This document shows positions 55,101-62,691 of a stretch of 64,000 bases of DNA, in pieces; the stretch's first letter is position 1, and each line of letters opens with the position of its first letter. The notes below the pieces were generated by a model. That model was not told where the DNA came from. It saw nothing but the letters and a program-made list of their open reading frames with translations, and searched no databases. This stretch comes from a bacterium. Its GTDB lineage: Bacteria; Armatimonadota; Zipacnadia; Zipacnadales; UBA11051. Location: assembly GCA_030604405.1 (NCBI GenBank), contig JAUVVY010000023.1, positions 1 to 64,000 of the forward strand, read 5' to 3'. Made by a program: the position numbers and the translations under genes.

Positions 55101-56702
55101 GTGGGCTTGTGGCACTTGCAGGCTCGCGTGCGTGAGATCCGCCCGCGCCCCGGCAATGGGTCTTCCATTGACCTGCAGAATGGTGCCGTGGATCGGCTGG
55201 GGCGTTTCAAGACGGATCTCCAGTTGCTCTCCGGGTTTCTCGGCAGATTGCCAGCCCAGCGCCAGGCCTGGGCTGTAACACAAGACCCTCGGTCTCTGCC
55301 ATCTGGACTTGTCCAAGTGCAGCTCGACGTTGCTGAACGAAAAGCGGCCGTCGGTACTTGACCGGGCACTTCCCGCGACGACAATACTCCTTTCCCCCGT
55401 CTTCTCATCGTATATAGTCTGTAAGAGCCAGACCTGAGCCCCGTCCACTGGTTTGCCATCCGCGGCGACGATCGTGCCTGTGACGGTCCCTGCCTGGTCT
55501 GCGTGAAATCCCGCATCTTCTGCGTTCGCGCTTGCTGCTCGGAGCCGCACGCCGCCCACGGCCAGCAGGGCAACCGCGGCACACACGGCGAGCACAGCGC
55601 TTGCCTGCCGAGACAGCCTCACTCTCGGCCGCCGCTTCTGCTCCAAGATACGCTGTACGCGCTTGACCAGCGCTTTGCCTCGGCTTGCACACCCCAGCAA
55701 GGCTACTGCCTGAGCCGCTTCGGCCCACTCCACCAGTATCTCGGCATACTCTTGACGACTACCGGTCAGGGCTACCACCCAATCGTCGCAGGCCTCCTCG
55801 GCCGTTGCCCGAAGCTCCCTGACGACCAGCCACATCAGCGGATGCCACCACCAAAGCGCCCTTGTCAACTGTGCCGCTGCCTGGGCCGCTACGTCGCGGC
55901 GGCTGGTGTGTGCGAGCTCGTGCACGATTGCAGCATCAACATGACCTCCAGTCTGTGAGAGCCCCCTCGGCAGCAGCAGTCTCGGCCTCTGCCATCCGAC
56001 GACACTCGGCAGAGCCACAGCCCTTGTTTCAAGCGCTTCCGGAGGCTTTCTCAGCCCGATCTGCGCCGACCAGTACGTGATTCGCTGCAGCAGACGCGAG
56101 TCTGCCAGTGGTACAGCCTGGCGTGAAAGTCGCCGTACGGCGAGCAGATCCCGAATGAAAACTACCAGACCTATTAACCCGCCGACCATCCACACTGCTA
56201 TCAGCAACTCGCCCAAGCCCCAGGGCAGCCCAGCAAGGCCGCGCTCTTGAGGCCGCGCCAGTTGCTCACTGATTGGGTAAACGGACGACGAGACGCCTGG
56301 CGCAACAGGCGACGCAGCGGGTGGCGAACCTAGATGTGGGGCGGTTGGAGAACTGCTCGCAGCAGGCGGCGCGCTAGCAACTGGTGCAGAGGCCACGGAA
56401 TTTTCCGGCGGATCATGGGACACGACAAGGCCCACCTGCTCCCTGTCTGCGCGCACCACAGGCGCCGACTCGACCTGCGGGCGCTGAACTAACACCGGCA
56501 CGTCCACCACATAGGGCTGAACGTCGAGCAAAGCCACTACAGCCAAGACTCCTGGCACAAGCCAAAAGCCTGCCAGCGCGATGCGCCAAAGCGTATGCCG
56601 CAACGCTGCGGAACTGCGCCGGGCCACACCGCTGACCAGCCAAGCTCCAATAGTCAATGCTGTCGTCGCAACCAGCACGTCCACAAACACTTCATGAGTC
56701 AT
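52131..56702 (-). CDS. BlaR1/MecR1-like M56 metallopeptidase with carboxypeptidase-regulatory repeats
   Basis: The product is 1523 residues. Membrane helices (TTALTIGAWLVSGVA, LAGFWLVPGVLAVVALL) lead to an M56 zinc protease domain with H-E-L-A-H at 261-265 and E-E-A-C-D-D at about 302-307. A further helix near 370 is followed by about eight tandem carboxypeptidase-regulatory beta-sandwiches (400-1080; G-x-V-V-D-x-x-G-K-P-V-x-G-A-x-V pattern) and a helical-repeat C-terminus (1090-1523; LAHIGYPD-type and A-x-x-L-A-x-x-I hairpins). In BlaR1 the outer part is a penicillin-binding sensor; here it is replaced. It presumably senses an envelope signal and cleaves the BlaI-like repressor, whose gene overlaps by 11 bp. 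Confidence 0.85.
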   Translation of the reverse strand: MTHEVFVDVLVATTALTIGAWLVSGVARRSSAALRHTLWRIALAGFWLVPGVLAVVALLDVQPYVVDVPVLVQRPQVESAPVVRADREQVGLVVSHDPPENSVASAPVASAPPAASSSPTAPHLGSPPAASPVAPGVSSSVYPISEQLARPQERGLAGLPWGLGELLIAVWMVGGLIGLVVFIRDLLAVRRLSRQAVPLADSRLLQRITYWSAQIGLRKPPEALETRAVALPSVVGWQRPRLLLPRGLSQTGGHVDAAIVHELAHTSRRDVAAQAAAQLTRALWWWHPLMWLVVRELRATAEEACDDWVVALTGSRQEYAEILVEWAEAAQAVALLGCASRGKALVKRVQRILEQKRRPRVRLSRQASAVLAVCAAVALLAVGGVRLRAASANAEDAGFHADQAGTVTGTIVAADGKPVDGAQVWLLQTIYDEKTGERSIVVAGSARSSTDGRFSFSNVELHLDKSRWQRPRVLCYSPGLALGWQSAEKPGEQLEIRLETPQPIHGTILQVNGRPIAGARADLTHASLQVPQAHGVSTYVPLAVPEDLRSIFHATTDEQGTFNFNFLPAGASASFDIDIAEYVTINAWLDGVAGPLKLTLGEATSLSGNVVCPDPKEAAGRRLRLNGSVSGSARGGQGWRYHVSESTLSDESGHFTFAGLPLGKYTVYVSMGKTGKWQPPGRETLTIEPGAGAVNLDIALEQAWPVIGRVVHAKTREPVPDVYVRVYSSDRSQEMAGRTHKNGRFLLYALPGRVSVSFRAPDGYTRAGSTEQFLIVSAGQQASVPDFMLKPGVPVYGIVVNEQGQPVAGADVWEEGRDRWWTGPRTTSDQYGKFEILNLPPNAPLTLYATFQDTVTAEATEIITGKQDGPARLVLSSRAGAYLHGSVVDQHGKAVPGAEVSIDRYIQHWRGPYAKPKTDKAGRFGSPVLIPGYRYAVSVRADGYSRSQKQEWTAEAGQTHDFGDIVIVSARGTLAGVVVDASGKPLADVTVFNSGDGPQRVSTVSDERGRFALGKLHEGYAYAFAELPGYRFAGIRSKTGSKNVKIVLQSADGPRAHTAAHPPVFDLENDRKLAERLALEALDMTRDTKYPFRGRLIAALVRANPTKGLQVWEQEGRIDADRVRHELGLSIAEANPQAALVHLTKMEDISWRAQALREAGAKLGSGQPEFAAKILRESVATARLIQDEGKATMRIAQAAREMDRLGMQEGKRLLQEAYGRARRLGYEQRDSMYRGVVAESICMLHLPSALSLVEAIPDDRGSSRGRYMGNIAYLVAAENPDGAEDVLARMRSQFSRERASPRVAYAMAAKDAQRALKLARGIENTRNRALALGNVAMAIAPRDSELASALIDEAVSIQAGIAPRYFDNIASPAIVVAHLAKIALDIGYPDMEALVMRAMSLRMSEERTFDDMMRLQEAALLAAHLAWVDTEAARHVLQPLSPETAAQASGHAWHFSDMFYAAMIIDPQWALDIAGSLPPDDPEYPRSMYLSKAGAYYRLADFLSRSPEERARTATSRQFWSPS

Positions 56703-57099
56703 CTTCAGCCACCGCCGAATTCATGATCAATGCCTTCAATTCGCACAACACCTGTGGCGTGACCGCATCTACATCCAGGAGTGTCGCCACCAGGGCGCGC
56801 GGCGAACTGTCAAAGACGCGCTTGAGCACTTCCTGCAAGAGGCTCCGTCTGACCTCCGATAGGCTCACTGTGGGGCGGAATATATATGTACGGTCTTCAG
56901 TGTGATGAGCGGCCAGGGCCTTTTCTTCCAGGCTCCGGAGCACGGTCAGTACTGTTGTGTAGCGCGGGCGCTCCGCCTCCGGGAACTCAGCTTGCACATC
57001 GTAGACTGTCCCCTCGCCCAACTGGCAGAGAATCTCGAAGACTTGTAGCTGCAACTGCCCGATTTGTGTGATGCGATTGCTTCTAGTCGCCTTTTTCAC
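56692..57099 (-). CDS. BlaI/MecI/CopY-family repressor
   Basis: The 135-residue winged-helix repressor has ITQIGQLQLQVFEILCQLGE, then VYDVQAEFPEAERPRYTTVL, TVLRSLEEKALAAHHTEDRT and YIFRPTVSLSEVRRSLLQEV, the standard BlaI DNA-binding and dimer segments with the protease-sensitive linker. It should dimerise on its own promoter until the BlaR1-like partner cleaves it. The start is GTG 57099 with GGGAGG seven bases upstream. The gene ends in ATGA-like overlap with the BlaR-like ORF, giving coupled expression. Confidence 0.93.
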   Translation of the reverse strand: MKKATRSNRITQIGQLQLQVFEILCQLGEGTVYDVQAEFPEAERPRYTTVLTVLRSLEEKALAAHHTEDRTYIFRPTVSLSEVRRSLLQEVLKRVFDSSPRALVATLLDVDAVTPQVLCELKALIMNSAVAEDDS

Positions 57100-57139
57100 T
57101 GCTGTGCCTCCCTGGGCAAGGTAGTACTAGGTATATAAT

Positions 57140-57168
57140 ATTATAGCGGGCGAACGCCGTCTTGTCAA
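57140..57168 (-). promoter_or_regulatory. Consensus sigma-70 promoter of the blaI-blaR-like pair
   Basis: On the minus strand, TTGACA (57168-57163) and TATAAT (57145-57140) are perfect with a 17-bp spacer. A small palindrome TAGTACTA lies just downstream around 57122-57129, at a likely BlaI operator position. The remainder of 57100-57443 shows no gene. Confidence 0.82.
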
Positions 57169-57443
57169 CACCCTGAGACCCGGATTTGTCAGATCAACAA
57201 GGAAGCAACTAGAAAGAAGCGACAAGAAACACAGACAGCAAGCTGACATCGGGCGATTGCAGCCTCAGTCACAGAAGATAGCCGAGTGAATACGCCCTGC
57301 ACCGGACCCGTCTGTCCCCCCATGAATACCTCAGGAAAGCCTCCGAATATCTGACTCTCGTGCATATATCGCGAGCCGGAGCAGGTATTGCCTAGACACT
57401 CGAAGAATATAAGGACAAGCAAAAGCCAAACGGGGAATGTGGG

Positions 57444-59831
57444 ATGACACGGCTCGTAGCCGTAATCGCGTGTCTGATGGCGATAGTTGGCAGCGTTGTC
57501 GGCGCGGATGAGACGCTGACGTTGGATTTATCGGTGGGCATCGGCGGCAAGTATGTCACCCGGCACTGGAATATTGCCTCCGTAACCGTCAGCAATCCCG
57601 GCCCGCCAATCAGCGGCCGGTTGCAGATTGAGCTGCGGGAGATGGAGTTCGCCGGGGGCGGGGATGGCAAGCCGGCCTCCACGTACTCCATGCCTGTCAG
57701 CCTGCCGCACGGCGACAGCACACTCGATTTGGCTGTGCTTGTGCCGTACATTCCGGACTCTGCCGTCTTGCGGCTGAGTACCGACCGCGGCGTGATCTTT
57801 GAAGACACTAAGGCATTTGACCGCCTGGGCGACGAGGTGCGCAGGCCGTCCCTGGTCATCACAAGGCGCCACGACATCGCGTCCATCAAAGATGCTCCCG
57901 GCGACGTATTGTTTTTTCCCCCCAATGAGGCCCCCACTGATGCCCGTGCCTACGACGGGATGGCGCGGATTGTGCTTGATGACGCGCGGCTGGAGGAAAT
58001 CCCGGCACAGGCCCGGCGCAGCATCCTGCAGTGGACCGCTACCGGCGGGCTGCTGCTCCTGTCGGGCCAGTTTCTCGCCCACAATCGCGCATCCCCTGAG
58101 CTGCCGCACTTTACGTACGTCAAGATCAAGGGCATGTCGGCGTTCGCGCGCGACCTGGACGTCGCCGAGATATTCGCCCCTGGCCAGAACGTTTCGGCAG
58201 TCGTTACAGGCATCTGCGCGTGCCGGGCCAGGACAGCAGATATCCTGTCCGGCCCTCCTGAAGCGCCGATCGTCTTCGAGCACACGCTCAGCGGCGGCAC
58301 TGTCCGCGGCGTGACTGTTGATCCTGAATGGATGGAGTTCGACACGGTCCGCCACGAAATTAGCTTCGGCAGACACTTCTGGGCCAAGTTGCTGGAAGGT
58401 GGGCGCGCGCAAGCGTTTTCGGGCCCTGGTACTGATATACCCATCAGCATGTTGCCGGATGAAGCTAAGATATCGAGTTTGCGCGGCCCGCTGCTAGTGT
58501 ATGTTGCCATCTTCGTATTGGTGATGGGGCCGATAAACTTCTTCGTCCTGGCCCGACTGCGGCGCCGAGAATGGATGGCTTTCACGGCTCCGCTGGCCGT
58601 GGCTGTGTTTGTGGTTGCCGCAATTGTTATGGCCTATGTTCTGCATGACAGCCAGCCGCTCTTGACCACCCAATCAATCAACGTCATCTCCGCCGGATCG
58701 CCGACTACCGGCTCCTACGTGATACACGGCGTATTTGCGCCGAAGACAGGCAGGTATGATATTCAACTGGGCGAGGCCGATGCACCAGTCAGGGAGTTGC
58801 TGCAGGATCGGATGGACAGGTATTACCGCTCTAAGCTGCCACCCGTTGAGTTTGCCGCAGCAACGACCATCAAGAGCGTGCGGATCAAACGCTGGGCAAT
58901 GCGTGTGTTTCACGATCCTGCCGTGTTCATGGCGGGTACTGTTGACGGGAAGCTGCAGGTTGACGAAAAGGGCTTCAGCGGCTGGGTTGAGAACCGCCTG
59001 CCTGTCAATCTCAACGATTGCGTGCTGCTGCACAAGTGGAATGGCACCGAGATTGGCGACCTTGCTGCGGGGAAGAAAAAGCAGGTCACTTTGCCACTCG
59101 GAGCGCCGGCACTTTCCGATTACAAGCTGTGTAAGGTCGGCCGGTTGAAAAGCCTGAACGATTATCTGCACTGGGAGCTGTGGAAGGCCGGCGAAGACCG
59201 GCAGCGCTGGTATTTGGGCAAGACGGCGGCCACGGAGGTCCTGAGCGGCTGCGCGGATCCGCTGCTGATTGGTTGGGGACCTGCTCTAGTCGCCGGGCCG
59301 CAGGTGTCCGCACCTGGCCTGCGCACAGACGAGCAGCATCTGTATGTAGTACGACTACCGGTTGCGCCACAGCGGCCCAGCGTTAGCGTGCCTGTCGGCG
59401 CAAGTCTCGCCGTTGACGGCACAAGTTGGTCGTGGTGGTACCGCAGCGAGCCCTTGGAAGACGACTCGACCTACGATTACGACTACCGCCAGGAAGCGGT
59501 TACAGAGTTCCTGCTGCCTATTGAGGGTGTGGCGGTTGCCCACGGGGAGCTTACCGTGCAGGGGCGCCTGACGGATGAACCGGGAGCCGGCTATGTGCCT
59601 ATATTGCACCTGGACCTGTACAACTGGGAAACCGGCGATTGGGAGACGATTTCAAGACGGCTGCAGGAACGCTTCGCCCTGCCGCTGCCTGACGCCCGGC
59701 GCTTTATTCTGATGCCGCGCGGGCTGGTGCGCGTGAAGCTCGGGACGGAAACCGAGGAGGACACGTACCGCGCGCGGTATTGTCTGCTTTGGATGGACCT
59801 GTCATACCAGGGAGACGCCGAGCACCGATGA
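57444..59831 (+). CDS. Membrane-anchored accessory protein of an ABC export locus
   Basis: The 795-residue protein has a signal peptide (LVAVIACLMAIVGSVVGA) and an extracytoplasmic N-terminal region with beta structure, then a DUF4350/GldG-like segment (RIVLDDARLEEIPAQARRSI, then LQWTATGGLLLLSGQFLAHN). Two membrane helices (about 350-410; LLVYVAIFVLVMGPINFFVL, APLAVAVFVVAAIVMAYVLH) precede a soluble C-terminus. The gene ends in ATGA shared with the ABC ATPase start, so the three genes form an operon. It probably feeds or couples substrate to the exporter, but no enzymatic motif is clear. Confidence 0.72.
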   Translation: MTRLVAVIACLMAIVGSVVGADETLTLDLSVGIGGKYVTRHWNIASVTVSNPGPPISGRLQIELREMEFAGGGDGKPASTYSMPVSLPHGDSTLDLAVLVPYIPDSAVLRLSTDRGVIFEDTKAFDRLGDEVRRPSLVITRRHDIASIKDAPGDVLFFPPNEAPTDARAYDGMARIVLDDARLEEIPAQARRSILQWTATGGLLLLSGQFLAHNRASPELPHFTYVKIKGMSAFARDLDVAEIFAPGQNVSAVVTGICACRARTADILSGPPEAPIVFEHTLSGGTVRGVTVDPEWMEFDTVRHEISFGRHFWAKLLEGGRAQAFSGPGTDIPISMLPDEAKISSLRGPLLVYVAIFVLVMGPINFFVLARLRRREWMAFTAPLAVAVFVVAAIVMAYVLHDSQPLLTTQSINVISAGSPTTGSYVIHGVFAPKTGRYDIQLGEADAPVRELLQDRMDRYYRSKLPPVEFAAATTIKSVRIKRWAMRVFHDPAVFMAGTVDGKLQVDEKGFSGWVENRLPVNLNDCVLLHKWNGTEIGDLAAGKKKQVTLPLGAPALSDYKLCKVGRLKSLNDYLHWELWKAGEDRQRWYLGKTAATEVLSGCADPLLIGWGPALVAGPQVSAPGLRTDEQHLYVVRLPVAPQRPSVSVPVGASLAVDGTSWSWWYRSEPLEDDSTYDYDYRQEAVTEFLLPIEGVAVAHGELTVQGRLTDEPGAGYVPILHLDLYNWETGDWETISRRLQERFALPLPDARRFILMPRGLVRVKLGTETEEDTYRARYCLLWMDLSYQGDAEHR

Positions 59832-60757
59832 TACGCATCCAGGGCCTGACAGTCAAATATGACGACCTCGTGGCCGTGCGGTCAGTTGACCTGCACGTGC
59901 CGGCGGGCACGGTTTTCGGCCTGGTCGGGCCCAACGGCGCGGGCAAGACCTCTATGATGCGCGCCATCGCCGGCCTCCTCGTACCCGCCGAGGGCCACTG
60001 CACAGTTGCCGGCGTGGACGTGCAGGAGGACCCCGTTGCGGTGCATCGCATGATTGGCTACATGCCCGATTTCTTCGGCGTGTACGACCATCTATTAGTT
60101 TGGGAGTATCTGGAATTCTTCGGCGAACTCTACGGCATGTCCGGTAGCAGCTTGCGCCGCCGAATCGAGGAAGTCCTGGAGATCACCGATCTGCAGATCA
60201 AAACCGATTCGGAAATCGGGGGCTTGAGCCGTGGTATGAAACAGCGCCTGTGCCTGGCGCGCGCGATGGTGCACGAGCCGCAGGTCTTACTGCTCGATGA
60301 GCCGGCGTCAGGTGTGGACCCACGCGGCCGCTACGAGATCCGCCGCCTCATTGACCGCCTTGGCGAAATCGGCAAGACCGTCCTGGTGTCATCGCACATC
60401 CTGCCGGAGCTTTCGGACATCTGCGACATGATCGGCATTATGGAAAAGGGGAACCTCGTCGCGCACGGCTCAATGGACGACATCGCCGCAGAGTTGGGCG
60501 CCTACAGGATACTCACCATTCATATCCTGGACAGCAAAGCCGAGACGGTGCCCGGAGTGCTGGCCGGCTTTGAGCACCTGCATGACATTGAGGTCGCCGG
60601 CGATACGGTACACGCAACTCTGACCGATGACCCGGAGGCGCTGGCCGAGCTGCTGCAACGGCTCATCAACGCGGGAATACGCATTGGCGGCATTCAGGAG
60701 CAACGGGCCGAGCTTGAGGACCTGTTCCTGCAACTGACGCGGGGAGAGCTGGCTTAG
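59828..60757 (+). CDS. ABC transporter ATP-binding protein
   Basis: The 309-residue ATPase has Walker A (GPNGAGKTSMMRAI), a Q-loop-type segment (MIGYMPDFFGVYDHL), the signature (GGLSRGMKQRLCLARAM), Walker B (VLLLDEPASGVDP) and the H-loop (TVLVSSHILPEL), followed by a C-terminal regulatory tail (about 225-309). This is the layout of ABC-2-type exporters of the CcmA/NatA kind. ATG 59828 overlaps the upstream stop by four bases; the longer frame from 59780 lies inside the previous gene. It powers the permease that starts nine bases later. Confidence 0.95.
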   Translation: MIRIQGLTVKYDDLVAVRSVDLHVPAGTVFGLVGPNGAGKTSMMRAIAGLLVPAEGHCTVAGVDVQEDPVAVHRMIGYMPDFFGVYDHLLVWEYLEFFGELYGMSGSSLRRRIEEVLEITDLQIKTDSEIGGLSRGMKQRLCLARAMVHEPQVLLLDEPASGVDPRGRYEIRRLIDRLGEIGKTVLVSSHILPELSDICDMIGIMEKGNLVAHGSMDDIAAELGAYRILTIHILDSKAETVPGVLAGFEHLHDIEVAGDTVHATLTDDPEALAELLQRLINAGIRIGGIQEQRAELEDLFLQLTRGELA

Positions 60758-60765
60758 GTGACACT

Positions 60766-62427
60766 ATGGCCCAACTGGTGAACAAGCCACTGCTCAAGAA
60801 AGAGTTGCGCCAGGCGCTACGCGGTCATGGGGCGCTGATCGCTCAGAACGTCTATCTGATCGCCTTCTTTGTCATCGCCGTGGCGGCGGCTTCTTCGCAC
60901 CTGATCTTCTCAACCGCCCTGGCTTGGCGGGCGGGCTCAGCCGCTTTCTGGGCAGTCATGATGACGCAGGCGGTACTTGCCATCGTGGTCATACCCGGCG
61001 CCACCGCATCAGTCATGACCACCGAGCACGAGCAAAAGACCTACGATACACTGGCCAGCACTCCGCTCACTAGCAGCCACATCATCTGGAGCAAGATGCT
61101 GGGCTATTTTGTCATCTCTGGCAGCATCATGGTCGTATCGGTGCCTATCGGCGCAGCATGTTTCCTGCTTGGTGGGGTCCCCCTGGCACCGGCGTTGCTG
61201 TCTCTGGTCGTGCTGTGCGGCGCGATCGCCTTTGCCACCGCGCTGGGCGTGTACTGCTCGACTCTGGCTAAGCGCACGGCGGCTGCGGTGCCGAAAGCGG
61301 TCTGCGCAGGCTTAGTGGTACTCCTGCTCTTCGGCATGGTAGGCCAGGGCGCGCCGGTCTTGGGCGCAGTCAGTCCACTCGGGGCGATGAACTTCCTTTC
61401 ACGGGAGCAGCCGGTCCCCGTGTTCAATCTGGCGGTGCCGGTCTGGCTGGCCTCGCTGCTGTTCTGGGCTGTGGCCGTGCTTGCTCTGGCGGAGGCGGGC
61501 GTCCAACGAATCCAGCATCTACCCCACCAGCGGCTGTGGGGCGTCCGGTGGCGGGTGTTGCTGCTGTTTGCCATGCTCGCATTCGCGGCGCTCGGCTCCG
61601 TGCAGGCACTGGGCGAGACGGCAACACCGGGGTGCGCAGGGGGGGCCTGTTGTGGCACAGGCGGAGACACCGATCCGGAGAAGGTGCCACAAGCTCTGGC
61701 CATCTTTGCTGCGATAATCGGCCATGTGCTGGTCGCGCTTGTTCCGCTCTTCGCCGCAGGTCTGCTTACCCCACTGGACAAGCGGCGCATTGCTGGGGAA
61801 AAGACTAAAGACTACAGCATCTGGGAGCGGATGTTCGGCCTGTCTCTGGATGCGGGGGCCCGTTACGTGATGTTGCTGGCTCTCCTAACACTCGTCATCG
61901 CTCTGCTGGGTATGTTGCTGTGGGGCGGTGAGGTATTCGGCGACCATTGGGACGCAATCGTCCTCGGCTTTGTCCCCATATTTGCAGCGGTGTGGGCGTT
62001 GAGCATGGGAACGCGCATCATCGGGTTTTGCGCTTGGCCAAGATCCGACTTCGGGCGCAAGCTTGTCTGCGTACTGCTTTTCGGCGCCCTCATATTGGTA
62101 TCGGTGTGCCCAGCCTACGTTTTGGCGCGTGACGTGGATGAGCCGACCTTCGCTAGCGAATTGTCGTTGACACCGGTGTTGGCAGCAGGCGTTGTGTCCG
62201 CTTTCCACATCTCCCTTTTCGAGGCTGAATCGGCCGCCATGAAAGCGCTTACCGAGTGGGTGCCGATGCCGGTAATAACCACCGTTCTGTACGTTGCACT
62301 CGGCATACTGTTTCTGCTGGCCAAACGGCGCATGCGCCAGATCTGGATACGCAGGCAAGCCGCAGCACAGGTGTCGCCGCCGCTGCCTGAAGATACGCAC
62401 CCGGCCCCATCTACCCCCGACGCCTGA
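60766..62427 (+). CDS. ABC-2-type transporter permease
   Basis: The 553-residue inner-membrane protein has about twelve hydrophobic segments, among them NVYLIAFFVIAVAAASSHLI, AVMMTQAVLAIVVIPGATAS, YFVISGSIMVVSVPIGAACF, LLSLVVLCGAIAFATALGVY and VLLLFAMLAFAALGSVQAL. The N-terminal coupling sequence (KPLLKKELRQALRGHG) and TTEHEQKTYDTLASTPLTSS are typical of ABC-2/NatB permeases. A cysteine-rich periplasmic loop (CAGGACCGTGG) is unusual. The substrate is unknown. The frame runs from nine bases after the ATPase. Confidence 0.9.
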   Translation: MAQLVNKPLLKKELRQALRGHGALIAQNVYLIAFFVIAVAAASSHLIFSTALAWRAGSAAFWAVMMTQAVLAIVVIPGATASVMTTEHEQKTYDTLASTPLTSSHIIWSKMLGYFVISGSIMVVSVPIGAACFLLGGVPLAPALLSLVVLCGAIAFATALGVYCSTLAKRTAAAVPKAVCAGLVVLLLFGMVGQGAPVLGAVSPLGAMNFLSREQPVPVFNLAVPVWLASLLFWAVAVLALAEAGVQRIQHLPHQRLWGVRWRVLLLFAMLAFAALGSVQALGETATPGCAGGACCGTGGDTDPEKVPQALAIFAAIIGHVLVALVPLFAAGLLTPLDKRRIAGEKTKDYSIWERMFGLSLDAGARYVMLLALLTLVIALLGMLLWGGEVFGDHWDAIVLGFVPIFAAVWALSMGTRIIGFCAWPRSDFGRKLVCVLLFGALILVSVCPAYVLARDVDEPTFASELSLTPVLAAGVVSAFHISLFEAESAAMKALTEWVPMPVITTVLYVALGILFLLAKRRMRQIWIRRQAAAQVSPPLPEDTHPAPSTPDA

Positions 62428-62691
62428 GCGGTGCCGGGAAGTTGATCCTATTCGCCGCGCGTCGAACTTCGATTGGCCAAACACAGTCACACACACCCAG
62501 CCAGCAAGTACGCGAAGATGAAGCGTGTGGAGAAGATGTATGCCCGTGGAATCGCTCCCCCCGGCCTGGCTGAGCCGGGCTCTGCTGTCACAATCCACCG
62601 TCAGCAGTCCCCGGATTGGTCCCTTGCCTAGATCAGTCGGCTTGCTGGATACGTTGCCGCCCAAGCCCGTGCCTGCATATTGGCATCCCGG

